Source: JBBDWJ01 sp963824095 (lineage in GTDB: Bacteria; Acidobacteriota; Terriglobia; Bryobacterales; UBA6623). From it: DNA of 64,000 nt. Where the stretch lies: NCBI GenBank assembly GCA_963824095.1, contig CAWGNS010000008.1, positions 2,666,001 through 2,730,000 on the forward strand. The letters are read 5' to 3'. How positions within the stretch are numbered: the first letter of the stretch is position 1; the number at the start of each line of letters is the position of its first letter. The notes beneath the pieces are model-generated. The model ran no database searches and was not told where the DNA came from. It saw only the letters and a list, made by a program, of their open reading frames with translations. The position numbers and the translations under genes are program-made. Positions 25,436 to 34,607 of this stretch are shown here, in pieces.

Positions 25436-27877
25436 GTGAGCCTCAGGACCAAAGCTACGAAAGCCAACCGAGGCGAGGGGCCCGAGTTTCGAGCGACGCT
25501 CGACGACGCGGTGCTGCAGTCGCTGCGATTGGTCCTGCCGGGGCTGGGGTTCCTCTACCTGGCGTCGGCCGCCATCCGGGTCAGCCTGGAGAGCCCGGGA
25601 TCGACGCAGATCGCCTTTATCAACGCGGCTTCGGCGGCCGCCTTCTTCGGAATGTGGACCCTGCTGGTCCGCGTCGAGATTCAACCGCGCCTCGCCCATC
25701 CGGTGCTTTCGCTGGCTTGCGGCGTGGCGCTCATCAACGCGCTGCTGCATCTCTACCGCGTGGCCGCGCCGTGGCATTCCACCGAAATCCTACTGCTGCT
25801 GGTGGGGATGGGCTGCGTCGTCCTGTCGCGGAACTGGCTGATTCTTTCGACCGCGGTGGTGCTGGGACCGGCGGGCTACGTGGTCTATCTGTCGCGGCCG
25901 TCGCTGGAGTGGCTCTACTATGCCCTGACGTTTCTGGGTGCCGCCGTGCTGGCCTTTGGAGCGCAAGCCGTGCGCTTGCGGGCTTTCCATACAATCCACG
26001 CCATGCGCCTGCAGGACGCCGCGCTGCGCGGCCAGCTCAAGACCAGCCAGGACCGCTATGCTCTGGCTTTGCGGGGCACCAACGACGGCTTATGGGACTG
26101 GGATCTGGCTCACGAGGAGATCTACTATTCGCCACGCTGGACGCGGTTGCTGGGGTATGAGGAACAGGAAATCACCTCGAGCCCCGACGAATGGCTCAAG
26201 CGCGTGCACCCGCTCGACCTGACCGCGCTGCGCGCCGACTTGGACGCGCACCTGCGCCGCCAGACGGCGCAGTTCAGCAACGAGCATCGCATCCGGCACA
26301 AGGACGGCAGCTACCGCTGGGTGTTGACGCGCGGGCTGGCGGTGCGCGACGAGCGCGGCCTGGCGATCCGCCTGGTGGGCTCGCAGACCGACATCACGCG
26401 CCTCAAAGACGTCGAGTCGCGGCTGATGCACGACGCTCTGCACGACCGGCTGACCGGGCTGCCCAATCGCACGTTTTTCCTGTCGCGCCTGAGGGACGCG
26501 ATCGAGCGGCAGACCCGCGACGGAGCGTTTCTGTTCGCGGTGCTGTTCCTCGACCTGGACCAGTTCAAGGTGATCAACGACAGCCTGGGCCACCACGTCG
26601 GCGACCGGCTGCTCGACGAGGTGGCGCAGCGCCTGCTTTCCTGCAAAGCGCCGTTGGGTACCGTGGCGCGGCTGGGCGGCGACGAGTTCGTCATGCTGAT
26701 CGAAGACTTGCGCGACCCCGGCGACGTCAAAAAGACCGCCGTGGAAGTGCAGGAAGTGCTCGCCAAACCATTCCACATCGAAGGCCACGAGGTCTTCACA
26801 AGCGCCAGTGTCGGCATCGCTTTGAGCATCGGCCGCTACGAGCGGCCCGAGGATTTGATTCGCAACGCCGACATCGCCATGTACCGCGCCAAGACCAGCG
26901 GCAAGGGTCAATACGAGCGATTCGACTGGAGCATGCACAGCAGCGCCGTCAATCTGTGGCAGCGGCAGCGCGACCTGCGGATCGCCCTCGACCGCGACGA
27001 GTTTTTCATCCACTACCAGCCGGCGTTTTCGCTGCAGAGCGGCCGCATCACCGAGGCCGAAGCGCTGCTGCGCTGGCAGCGCGCCAACGGCGAGTTGCTC
27101 ACACCCAAGGACTTCATCCCGTTGGCCGAGGACATGGGCGTGATCGTGCGCATGGGCGAGTGGGTGCTGCGCACGGTCTGCAAGCAGAACAAGGAGTGGC
27201 AGGAGGCGGGGCTGCCGCCGGTGCGGGTGTCGGTGAACCTGTCGGTCCGCCAGCTCAAGCAGCGCGGGTTCGTCGATTCGGTGCGGCGGGTGCTCGCCGA
27301 GACCAAGCTGGAGCCGCGCTGGCTGGAGTTCGAATTGACCGAGAGCGCGCTGATGGAAACGATGGACGCGGCGCCCTCGACGCTGGGAGAGCTGGCCGAG
27401 ATGGGCGTGCGGCTGTCGATCGACGACTTCGGCAACGGCTCGTCGTCGCTGAGCTCGCTGCAGCGGGTCTGCTTCGACACGCTCAAGATCTCGCGCACCT
27501 TCGTCGCCGACATGCTGCACGACCAAAGAGCGTCGGCGCTGGTGAAGAGCGTCATCAACCTGGCTCACAGCCTCGACATCAGCGTGACGGCGACCGGCGT
27601 CGAATCGCGCGACCAGCTCTCGTTCCTGCTGCGCGAGCAGTGCGACAAGATCCAGGGTTACGTGGCGAGCCGTCCGGTTCCCCCGGAACGTTTTGCGGAA
27701 CTGCTGAGGTCCGATCGGCGGCTGCTGCCCGTTCAGACAACGGCGTCCCCGGCGGAGGGGCAGAGCGAAGCGCAGCCGGCGGAAACCCAGGCGGGGAACG
27801 TAGCGGTCACCCAGAAACGCCGTACCGACCTCGAAGAGCTGGCGACGGCGCTTTCGTTCAATGTCGGACCGGACTAG
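25436..27877 (+). CDS. Membrane PAS-GGDEF-EAL cyclic-di-GMP protein, paralogue 2
   Basis: 813 residues with the same architecture as the preceding gene: N-terminal helices, PAS/PAC (EEIYYSPRWTRLLGYEEQEI), GGDEF and EAL. RLGGDEFV is intact, but the 5-residue-upstream I-site position reads APLG, so the RxxD inhibitory site is lost. EAL itself is present (AEALLRW), yet the catalytic Glu of EGVE is replaced (ATGVES), LKID is LKIS, and loop 6 is DDFGNGSSSL. Phosphodiesterase activity is therefore unlikely, and the protein probably works as an unrestrained diguanylate cyclase or c-di-GMP-binding protein. This is inferred from known RocR/YkuI-type EAL chemistry. Confidence 0.93.
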   Translation: MSLRTKATKANRGEGPEFRATLDDAVLQSLRLVLPGLGFLYLASAAIRVSLESPGSTQIAFINAASAAAFFGMWTLLVRVEIQPRLAHPVLSLACGVALINALLHLYRVAAPWHSTEILLLLVGMGCVVLSRNWLILSTAVVLGPAGYVVYLSRPSLEWLYYALTFLGAAVLAFGAQAVRLRAFHTIHAMRLQDAALRGQLKTSQDRYALALRGTNDGLWDWDLAHEEIYYSPRWTRLLGYEEQEITSSPDEWLKRVHPLDLTALRADLDAHLRRQTAQFSNEHRIRHKDGSYRWVLTRGLAVRDERGLAIRLVGSQTDITRLKDVESRLMHDALHDRLTGLPNRTFFLSRLRDAIERQTRDGAFLFAVLFLDLDQFKVINDSLGHHVGDRLLDEVAQRLLSCKAPLGTVARLGGDEFVMLIEDLRDPGDVKKTAVEVQEVLAKPFHIEGHEVFTSASVGIALSIGRYERPEDLIRNADIAMYRAKTSGKGQYERFDWSMHSSAVNLWQRQRDLRIALDRDEFFIHYQPAFSLQSGRITEAEALLRWQRANGELLTPKDFIPLAEDMGVIVRMGEWVLRTVCKQNKEWQEAGLPPVRVSVNLSVRQLKQRGFVDSVRRVLAETKLEPRWLEFELTESALMETMDAAPSTLGELAEMGVRLSIDDFGNGSSSLSSLQRVCFDTLKISRTFVADMLHDQRASALVKSVINLAHSLDISVTATGVESRDQLSFLLREQCDKIQGYVASRPVPPERFAELLRSDRRLLPVQTTASPAEGQSEAQPAETQAGNVAVTQKRRTDLEELATALSFNVGPD

Positions 27878-27925
27878 CCCGCTTATTTCACCCGCATCGT
27901 TCCCAGCGCCACTTTTCCTTTGCGC

Positions 27926-28999
27926 TCAGCGTGCGGGCAGCTTCACCTCGCGGCCGGTCGCGATCGACTTCTTGGCCGCTTCGAGAATCTCGACCACGTC
28001 GACGTTGATATCCAGCGCCATGATGTTGTCGACGGGTTGTCCGCTCCTGATGCGGCTGGCCATATAGCGGATGGGGTCGCTGCGGTCGTCGGGCAGCGGC
28101 GTGGGTTCGACCTTTTTTTCCTCCCGCCCCTGGCGCAGATCGAGCACCTGGTGAGTCATGTAGAGGCTGCCCTTGCGACCAAAAATTTCCAGATCCTGAA
28201 AACTCCGCGGCAGGTCCCAGCTTCCCTCGAAGATCCCCACGCCGTCTTTGTAGCCGAGCACGAGCACGGCATTATCCTCCACTTTGGGGAATCGCTGCGG
28301 CTGCAGGTGATCGGCGCGGGCATAGACGGTCTCGGGGCGGCCCTTGATCCACAACGACCACAGCGCGTTGTAGCAGCCGAAATCGACCAGCGCGCCGGCG
28401 CCGTTCTTGACCGGGTCGGTGAGCCAGGCAAAAAAGAACTTGCTGCGCGGGCCCTCGGAACCCGGCCCGCCATGCCCCACAATGCCGTGCATCCGTAGCA
28501 CCTGCCCCACCGCCCCCGCGTCGGCTTGGCGTTTGATCTCCTGATTGGTAGGCCACCAGGCCATCTGGTAGTTGGTCATCACCTGGACGTTGTACTTGGA
28601 AGCCAGGTCGCGGATCTTCTTGGCGTCCTCCAGAGTCGAGGCGAGCGGCTTCTCGAAGATCATGTTGATCTTGCGGGGCGCCAGGTATTCGGCGATTTCC
28701 AGATGACGGTTGTTTTCGACGAAGGCCCAGACGATATCGGGCTTCTTCTTTTCGATCAGCTCGCGGTAATCCGAAAAATACTCGGTGTTGGGAACGAGTT
28801 TTTTGGCTTCGGCGACCAGTTCGGGCTCGGGCTCGGCGATGCCCACCAGTTCCACGCCCGGGATGGTGCCGACGTTGCGAAGCTGCGTCCAGCAATGCGA
28901 GTGCACCAACCCAACGAAGGCGATTTTGGTTTGCGCCGGCAGGCCCGACGAAAGTAGCCCGAGGGCCAGAAACGGGATCAGGATGCGGGGGGAAAGCAT
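27926..28999 (-). CDS. Exported Gfo/Idh/MocA family oxidoreductase
   Basis: 357 residues from ATG 28999, with GGAG 8-11 bases upstream; the frame to 29242 is rejected. A Sec-type signal peptide (LIPFLALGLLSSGLPAQ) precedes a Rossmann NAD(P) domain (KIAFVGLVHSHCW, VGIAEPEPEL) and the EKPLAST motif, whose Lys is catalytic in this family. The C-terminal sheet domain follows. Export of a Gfo/Idh/MocA enzyme is seen in Planctomycetes and Acidobacteria, where such enzymes act on sugars or inositols. The substrate is unknown. The next gene upstream (M14) is separate, with a family A repeat in between. Confidence 0.88.
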   Translation of the reverse strand: MLSPRILIPFLALGLLSSGLPAQTKIAFVGLVHSHCWTQLRNVGTIPGVELVGIAEPEPELVAEAKKLVPNTEYFSDYRELIEKKKPDIVWAFVENNRHLEIAEYLAPRKINMIFEKPLASTLEDAKKIRDLASKYNVQVMTNYQMAWWPTNQEIKRQADAGAVGQVLRMHGIVGHGGPGSEGPRSKFFFAWLTDPVKNGAGALVDFGCYNALWSLWIKGRPETVYARADHLQPQRFPKVEDNAVLVLGYKDGVGIFEGSWDLPRSFQDLEIFGRKGSLYMTHQVLDLRQGREEKKVEPTPLPDDRSDPIRYMASRIRSGQPVDNIMALDINVDVVEILEAAKKSIATGREVKLPAR

Positions 29000-29100
29000 G
29001 GATAGTCTCCTTGGCTGGCGGGGACAAGGGCACGGCGCCCCGTCCCGGGGTGAATCCGATTTCCCAGCCCTCCATTCTAGAGGACTATCGCTGCGATGAG

Positions 29101-29214
29101 CCCGTAGCGCAGGGCTGGGCTTTCCCAGACCTGCGGCCTTTGTTGCGGCCAGGTATCGCCGGATGCGGCGAAAAGCCGCAGGTCCGGGAAAAACGCCCAG
29201 CCCTGAGCTACGGG
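29101..29214. repeat. Palindromic intergenic repeat, family A, copy 2
   Basis: The left end is CCCGTAGCGCAGGGCTGG and the right end CCCAGCCCTGAGCTACGGG, with CCGCAGGTCCGGGAAAA in the inner right half. It is a near-perfect inverted repeat over 17 bp and fills the gap between the oxidoreductase and M14 genes. Confidence 0.75.
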
Positions 29215-29263
29215 TGCGGTGCTGTGTCGGAACCCGGCACAAAGGCGAGCCGCGGCCGCTGGA

Positions 29264-31932
29264 CTACGGCTGCGCGGCGCTGTAGAGGATCGAGTTGAAC
29301 AGCAGCTTGAACGTGTCGTGGGGCTGCGCGCGGAACTGCGGCCGGAACCCGATCAGGATGACGCGGCCTTTGCGGTAGGTGATCTCGGCGGCGGCGATGC
29401 GGTCGCGCAGGTATTGCTCGCCGCGCATCCAGCCGCTCTCGAGCACATCGTCGCCCGGGTAGCGCGCGATGACCCTCAGGTTGGTGTACGAGAAGCCCGG
29501 CGTGGGCTCGAAGGCGCTGTTGTTTTCGAACACGGCCGTCGCCTCGTTGGGCATGCCGTAAGCCGCCGGGTGGTGCCGGTCGACCAGAATCTTGAGCAGC
29601 GAGCCGGGGCAGGAAAACTGGGCCCGGCCGACGCCCTCCAACACGTCCCTCACCGGCAGGGCGAAGCTGCGGACGGCGAACTCGGTCGAGTCGCCCATGG
29701 CGATCAGCGTTCCGCCTTGGGAGACAAACTCGCGCAGCGCCTCGCTGCCCTTCTTGCCGATGCCGCCGCGAAACTCCGGCGGCGTCGATTCGCCTTCGCT
29801 TCCCCGGACCAGGCTGTCGTCGCCGCGGTCGCCCGGCAGCAGGATCACGTCCCACAGGTTATGGAGCCCGCCGACCTGCACGTCGGCGTTGTGAATCGGC
29901 GTGAACGCGAACTCGTATTGCTCGAGCAGCCAGCGCGTCCAGCCTTCGTCGATGGAGGCCGTCCACGGCTGGTAGAGCGCGACACGCGGCTGAGCCAGGT
30001 GCAGCGTGGGGCCGGGCGGCGATTCGGCCAGCGGCACGCCGTGCAGCCCCAGTTCCTCGATCGTGCCGCGCAGCGCGCTTTCATTGCCCGCGGGTTGCTT
30101 GACCCACAGCGAGCCCGGCGGGAAGGCCCGGCCGCCGGCCTCGGTCTCTTCGCTGAGCCAGCGCACTTCGGCGCCGGATTTCGAGCAGGCGATTGGCGGC
30201 GATTGCGCTGTTGTTGGGCTCGGGCGAGATCAGGAAGCCCGACGTTGCCGGCGCCAGCGGCGAGTTCGCCGTGCGGCCGGGGAATCGCAGTCGAGCCTTT
30301 CGAGCCGGCGCCCGGAACGAGTCTTTCACGCGTACGGCCTCGACACCCATCTGCAGCGGCAGCGTCCAGGCGGTGACGTCGTAGGGCTCGTCGCCCATCA
30401 TGCCCGGCGGCAGTTGCTCCGGGTCGGGATGCTGCTGCACCTCCAGCAGGTCCTTGACGTAGGCGCGAAACGGCTGCGCCATCGGGATCACGAATGTGCC
30501 GGCGGCGTAGTCGCTCTCGCCGATGCGAAAGGGCTCGCTGGCGCGCTCGACCTCGATACCCGCGTAGTGCAAGGTTTCGAGCAGGCGGTAGGTGGCGCCG
30601 GGATCGCGTTGCCCGGCGGGAAACACGTAGGCGAATGGATCGCCCCTTTGGCCTTCTTCGATGGCCCGGCGGCCCATATGGATCTGATCTTCGATGAGTC
30701 TGGTCGCGGCGATGCGCCGCCGTCTCGAGCAGCGAGTCGCTGATCACCAGCTCCACGTCGATGATGTTGCGCAGGGTCCATTTGCCGCCCAGCCAGGGGC
30801 GCGGGTAGTTGGAGCGCGCGACGAGGTCGGTCGGCGGCGGCGCGGGGGCGGTTGGGTCGATAGCGCGTTCGTGAAACCACTCGGAACGGCTCTTCCGCGG
30901 AGCCGTTGGCCGCTCCGGAGTGGCCTTTTCCTGGTACACCGGGGTGGCAAGCTGCGCGCTGGCGACTTCGGTGAGCAACCCCACCGAGTTGTGAAACCAG
31001 GCGCCTCGCAAGAACCCGCCTTGCCACCAGGCGGTGTAGGCCTGGCTGTGGCCGACGCCGTCGAAGCCCGCATCGTGCAAGGCCCCGAACATCGAAAGCC
31101 CAAAGACCCCCGTTTCGGCCCAGACCACCGGGTCGACGTTGGGATTGATGGGGTCTTCGAACGGCGGCACGAACACCCGCATCCCCTGATTGCCCTGCTG
31201 GTGCTGGTCGAGGTAGACCTGCGGGAACCAGTCCTGAAACAGCAGCTTGTTGACGTAGCGGCTTTCGACCTGCGTCATCATGAACGCGTCGCGATTGTTA
31301 TCGTGGCCGACGTAGGGATGATAAAGCCAGGGCAGCGCCGACCACACCTGCGGCGTTCCGCGCACGCGGTTGTTCCAGTCGGTGACCATGATCTGCCCGT
31401 CGGGGTCGAACGAGGGCACCAGCAGCAGCACGACGTTGTCGAGGACCGTGTTCATCCACGGCGAATCCTCGGTGGCCATGCGGTGCACCAGCTCGAGCGC
31501 CATCTGCGACGAAGCGATCTCGGTGGCGTGAATGTTGCACGTCATCAGCACGACGGCGGGGGCGTTTTCGATCAGCCGCTGGGCTTCGCTGTCGCTGAGC
31601 TCGCCGGGATGCGCAATCTTCCACTGGTTGGCCCGGATTTCCGCCAGCCGGGCCAGATTTCGCGGCGAAGAAATCGTCGCCAGGATGAACGGATTGCCGT
31701 TGGTCGACTTGCCCAGCTCTTCGACGCGCACGCGGTCGCTCGACGCGGCCACGAGCCGAAAATAGGCGACGATCTTTTCCCAGCGAACCAGGTTGCCGTC
31801 GGAACCGATGGGGAACCCGGCAAACTGCGCTGGAGTTGGCAGCGCCGGCGGAGTACTCTGAGCCGCCGCCGGAGCCGTCAGCACCAACACGATCAGCAAC
31901 CAGAGTGCCGCTTTACGAGAAGACAAAGCCAT
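29264..31932 (-). pseudogene. Secreted M14-family zinc carboxypeptidase-like protein, two frame breaks
   Basis: The gene runs from ATG 31932 (signal peptide LLIVLVLTAPAAAQ) to a stop at 29264, about 890 residues in three frames. The first segment has the zinc motif NIHATE (HxxE), the later QHQQGNQG and GLLTEVASA, typical of the M14 peptidase domain. At about 30715-30722 (run GCGGCGC) one extra base shifts the frame; the next frame continues as LIEDQIHMGRRAIEEG. At 30179-30181 (AAA run) a second extra base shifts again, into GAEVRWLSEET. Removing one base at each site restores a continuous protein. It is either a pseudogene or two assembly indels. The C-terminal segment adds a glutamine-amidotransferase-like fold (SQGGTLIAMGDS). 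Confidence 0.85.
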
Positions 31933-32030
31933 CGAATCGAGACCCCTGAGAACGATCCCCGCAAATTGCCCCCAACCACCGCCGGGAACCCTCCTACCAT
32001 ATCAGCCCTCACCAGTGGGTCCACCAGCGC

Positions 32031-32170
32031 CGGTAGCGCAGGGCCGGCGCCGCGCCTGACCTGCGGCATCTGCGCGGCATCCGCCCCCAAAACCAATCGG
32101 AACCAGCTCGCGACCTCAGCGACCACAAACGCCGCAGGTCGGGGAACAACACCTAGCCCTGCGCTACGGG
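32031..32170. repeat. Palindromic intergenic repeat, family A, copy 3
   Basis: The ends are CGGTAGCGCAGGGCCGGC at the left and TAGCCCTGCGCTACGGG at the right, with the inner CCGCAGGTCGGGGAACAA motif. It lies between divergent genes (M14 and penicillin acylase) and takes up half of that gap. Confidence 0.7.
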
Positions 32171-32204
32171 TTTCTGTGGCGGGTTGGGGTATCATGGGCC
32201 TGCC

Positions 32205-34556
32205 ATGCCCCGCACAAAGCCTGCTTCGCTCCTGCTCGCGCTGGCCGTCTTATCCATCGCCTGCTCGACGAGCGCCCAACAAGCCCAACCCGAGACGGAT
32301 GCCGCACTGCGCAAGGAAGCGCAAGCCCGCCTGGCGCAGATCGACGGCCATTTTGCCGTACCCGGGCTGGAACAGCCGGTGGAGATCCGCCGCGACCGCT
32401 GGGGCGTCGCGCACATCTACGCCAAGACGAAGCACGATCTGTTTTTCGCGCAGGGTTTCTCGGCGGCGCAAGACCGCCTCTATCAGATGGAGATCTGGCG
32501 CCGGACCGGCACCGGCGAACTCGCCGAGGTCTTCGGCCCCGCCTTCGTCGAGCGCGACCGTATCGCCCGGCTGGCGCGCTACCGCGGCGACATGGACGCC
32601 GAATGGAAAAGCTATTCGCCCGATGCCAAGGAGATCGCCGCAGCCTTTACCGCCGGCGTGAACGCCTACATCGACCACTGCGGCGACCGGCTGCCGATCG
32701 AATTCACCCTGCTTGGCTTCCGGCCGGGCCATTGGGAACCCGAGCACGTCGCGCTGCGGATCGCGGGCCTGCTGATGACGCGCAACGTCACCCAGGAGAT
32801 CGCGCGCGCCGAGCTGGTCGCCAAGCTCGGCGTCGAGGGCGCCATGAAGTGGATGCCGCCCGACCCGCCGCGAAAACTTCGGCCCGACCCCGGCGTCGAT
32901 CTCCAGGGGCTCGATGGGCGCGTGCTGGCCGGCTACCGCTCGGCGATCTCCATCCCGACGCTCGAAGGCGAGGAAGGCAGCAACAACTGGGTGGTCGCCG
33001 GGAGCCTCAGCTCGACGGGCAAACCGCTGCTGGCGAGCGATCCACATCGGCCGGTGGTGCTGCCGTCGCTGCGCTACATGGTGCATTTGGTGGGGCCCGG
33101 TTGGAACGTCATCGGCTCGGGCGAGCCCGCTTTGCCGGGCGTGGCGATCGGCCATAACGAACGCGTCGGGTGGGGATTCACCATCGTTCCCTACGACGTG
33201 GCCGATCTGGTCGTCGAGACGCTTGACCCCGAACACCCGGGCCGCTACCGCTTTCGCGATCAGTGGCTCGACATGAAGGTCGAGCACGAGACGATTCGCG
33301 TCAAGGGCAGCGATCCGGTCGAGGCGGAGCTGAAATTCACCCGCAGCGGCCCGGTGATCTGGGAAGATCCCTCGTCGCAACGCGCGGTCGCGATTCGCTG
33401 GACCGGCACCGAGCCCGGAACGGCCGGCTATCTGGGAAGCCTGGCGATCGATCGCGTCGAGAACTGGGACGGCTTCCTCGAAGCGATGAAGGCCTGGCGA
33501 ATTCCCTCGGAAAACATGGTCTACGGCGACGTCGACGGCAACATCGGCTGGATTGCGGCCGGCCTGATGCCGATTCGCGAAAACTCGCTGGGGCTGCTGC
33601 CGGTGCCCGGCCAAAGCGGCAAATACGACTGGAAGGGGTTCCGCACCGTCGGCGATTTGCCGCAGCGCCACAATCCGAAGGAGCGCTACATCGCGACGGC
33701 CAACCACAACATCCTGCCGGCCGGCTATCCTTACGATCTGGCGTTCGACTGGGCGGCGCCCTATCGCTTTCACCGCATCGAAGAGGTGCTCGGCGCGGGC
33801 AAGAAATTCACCATCGAGGACTTTGAGCACCTGCAGCAGGACGTGACTTCGCTTCCGGCGCGGCAGTTGATCGCGATGCTTGCAAAGCTGCCCGAGTGGG
33901 GTCCGTTTGAGGTCGAGCAGGCCCTCAAGATGCTCGAGGGTTGGGACAAAGTGGTCAGCCGCGACTCGGCCGCGGCCGCGTTGTATGAAGTCTGGCTGAA
34001 AATCCTCGTGCCGCGTTTCGTCGATGAGCAGGCACCCTCGGAGGCGCGCGAGTTGGTGGCCCGCAACCTCGACACGACCACCTTGATCCGCATGCTGGGC
34101 GAAGCCCCCGAGGATCTTCGCAAGGAAGTGATGCTGGGATCGCTGGCCGACGCCTTCGGGCAGGCCAAGGCGTTGCTGGGCACCGAGCCCTCCACCTGGC
34201 GCTGGGGCACGCTCCACACGATCACCTTCCGCCATCCGCTCGCCAACACGCCCGCCCGCGCTAGCGTGTTCAACCGTGGCCCGGTTTCGCGCGGCGGAGA
34301 CAACCTCACCGTAAACGCGACCTCTGGCGCAAACTACCATCAGTCGGGTGGCGCGTCGTACCGCCACATCCTCGATTTCGCCGACTGGGACCGCTCGGTG
34401 TTTACGAGCACGCCTGGGCAGTCGGGCCAACCCGGCAGCCCGCACTACGACGACCTTCTGCCGCTGTGGTCGGAGGGGAAGTACGCGCCGCTGGTTTATA
34501 CGCGCGAAGCCGTCGAGAAAAACACGGCCCACACGCTGGTGATCGAGCCCAACTAA
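32205..34556 (+). CDS. Penicillin acylase family protein (Ntn hydrolase)
   Basis: 783 residues from ATG 32205, with a signal peptide (SLLLALAVLSIACSTSAQ). The family is made as a precursor that self-cleaves before a Ser nucleophile; here EEGSNNWVVAGSLSS gives G/S as the cleavage and catalytic site. The N-terminal alpha chain has FFAQGFSAAQDRLYQMEIWRR, typical of the family, and ASDPH and HNERVGWGFT follow in the beta chain. Family members cleave amides such as penicillins or acyl-homoserine lactones, so quorum-signal quenching is possible but not shown here. It reads towards the TPR peptidase, with a bidirectional hairpin between. Confidence 0.93.
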   Translation: MPRTKPASLLLALAVLSIACSTSAQQAQPETDAALRKEAQARLAQIDGHFAVPGLEQPVEIRRDRWGVAHIYAKTKHDLFFAQGFSAAQDRLYQMEIWRRTGTGELAEVFGPAFVERDRIARLARYRGDMDAEWKSYSPDAKEIAAAFTAGVNAYIDHCGDRLPIEFTLLGFRPGHWEPEHVALRIAGLLMTRNVTQEIARAELVAKLGVEGAMKWMPPDPPRKLRPDPGVDLQGLDGRVLAGYRSAISIPTLEGEEGSNNWVVAGSLSSTGKPLLASDPHRPVVLPSLRYMVHLVGPGWNVIGSGEPALPGVAIGHNERVGWGFTIVPYDVADLVVETLDPEHPGRYRFRDQWLDMKVEHETIRVKGSDPVEAELKFTRSGPVIWEDPSSQRAVAIRWTGTEPGTAGYLGSLAIDRVENWDGFLEAMKAWRIPSENMVYGDVDGNIGWIAAGLMPIRENSLGLLPVPGQSGKYDWKGFRTVGDLPQRHNPKERYIATANHNILPAGYPYDLAFDWAAPYRFHRIEEVLGAGKKFTIEDFEHLQQDVTSLPARQLIAMLAKLPEWGPFEVEQALKMLEGWDKVVSRDSAAAALYEVWLKILVPRFVDEQAPSEARELVARNLDTTTLIRMLGEAPEDLRKEVMLGSLADAFGQAKALLGTEPSTWRWGTLHTITFRHPLANTPARASVFNRGPVSRGGDNLTVNATSGANYHQSGGASYRHILDFADWDRSVFTSTPGQSGQPGSPHYDDLLPLWSEGKYAPLVYTREAVEKNTAHTLVIEPN

Positions 34557-34557
34557 C

Positions 34558-34586
34558 GTGGGACAGACAATCCTGTCTGTCCTTTG
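34558..34586. terminator. Bidirectional hairpin (family E repeat) between convergent genes
   Basis: A perfect 9-bp stem GGACAGACA/TGTCTGTCC (34561-34569 and 34574-34582) with loop ATCC is followed by TTT. It stands 4 bp after the penicillin acylase stop and before the end of the convergent TPR peptidase gene, as expected for a shared terminator. Related words are at 50359, 59107 and 59345. Confidence 0.6.
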
Positions 34587-34607
34587 CCAGCTTCATTCCA
34601 GGTAAAT

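Noticed and set aside
32250..34532. 760-residue minus-strand frame
   Set aside because: It is opposite the penicillin acylase, which has clear motifs; the frame has skewed composition only.
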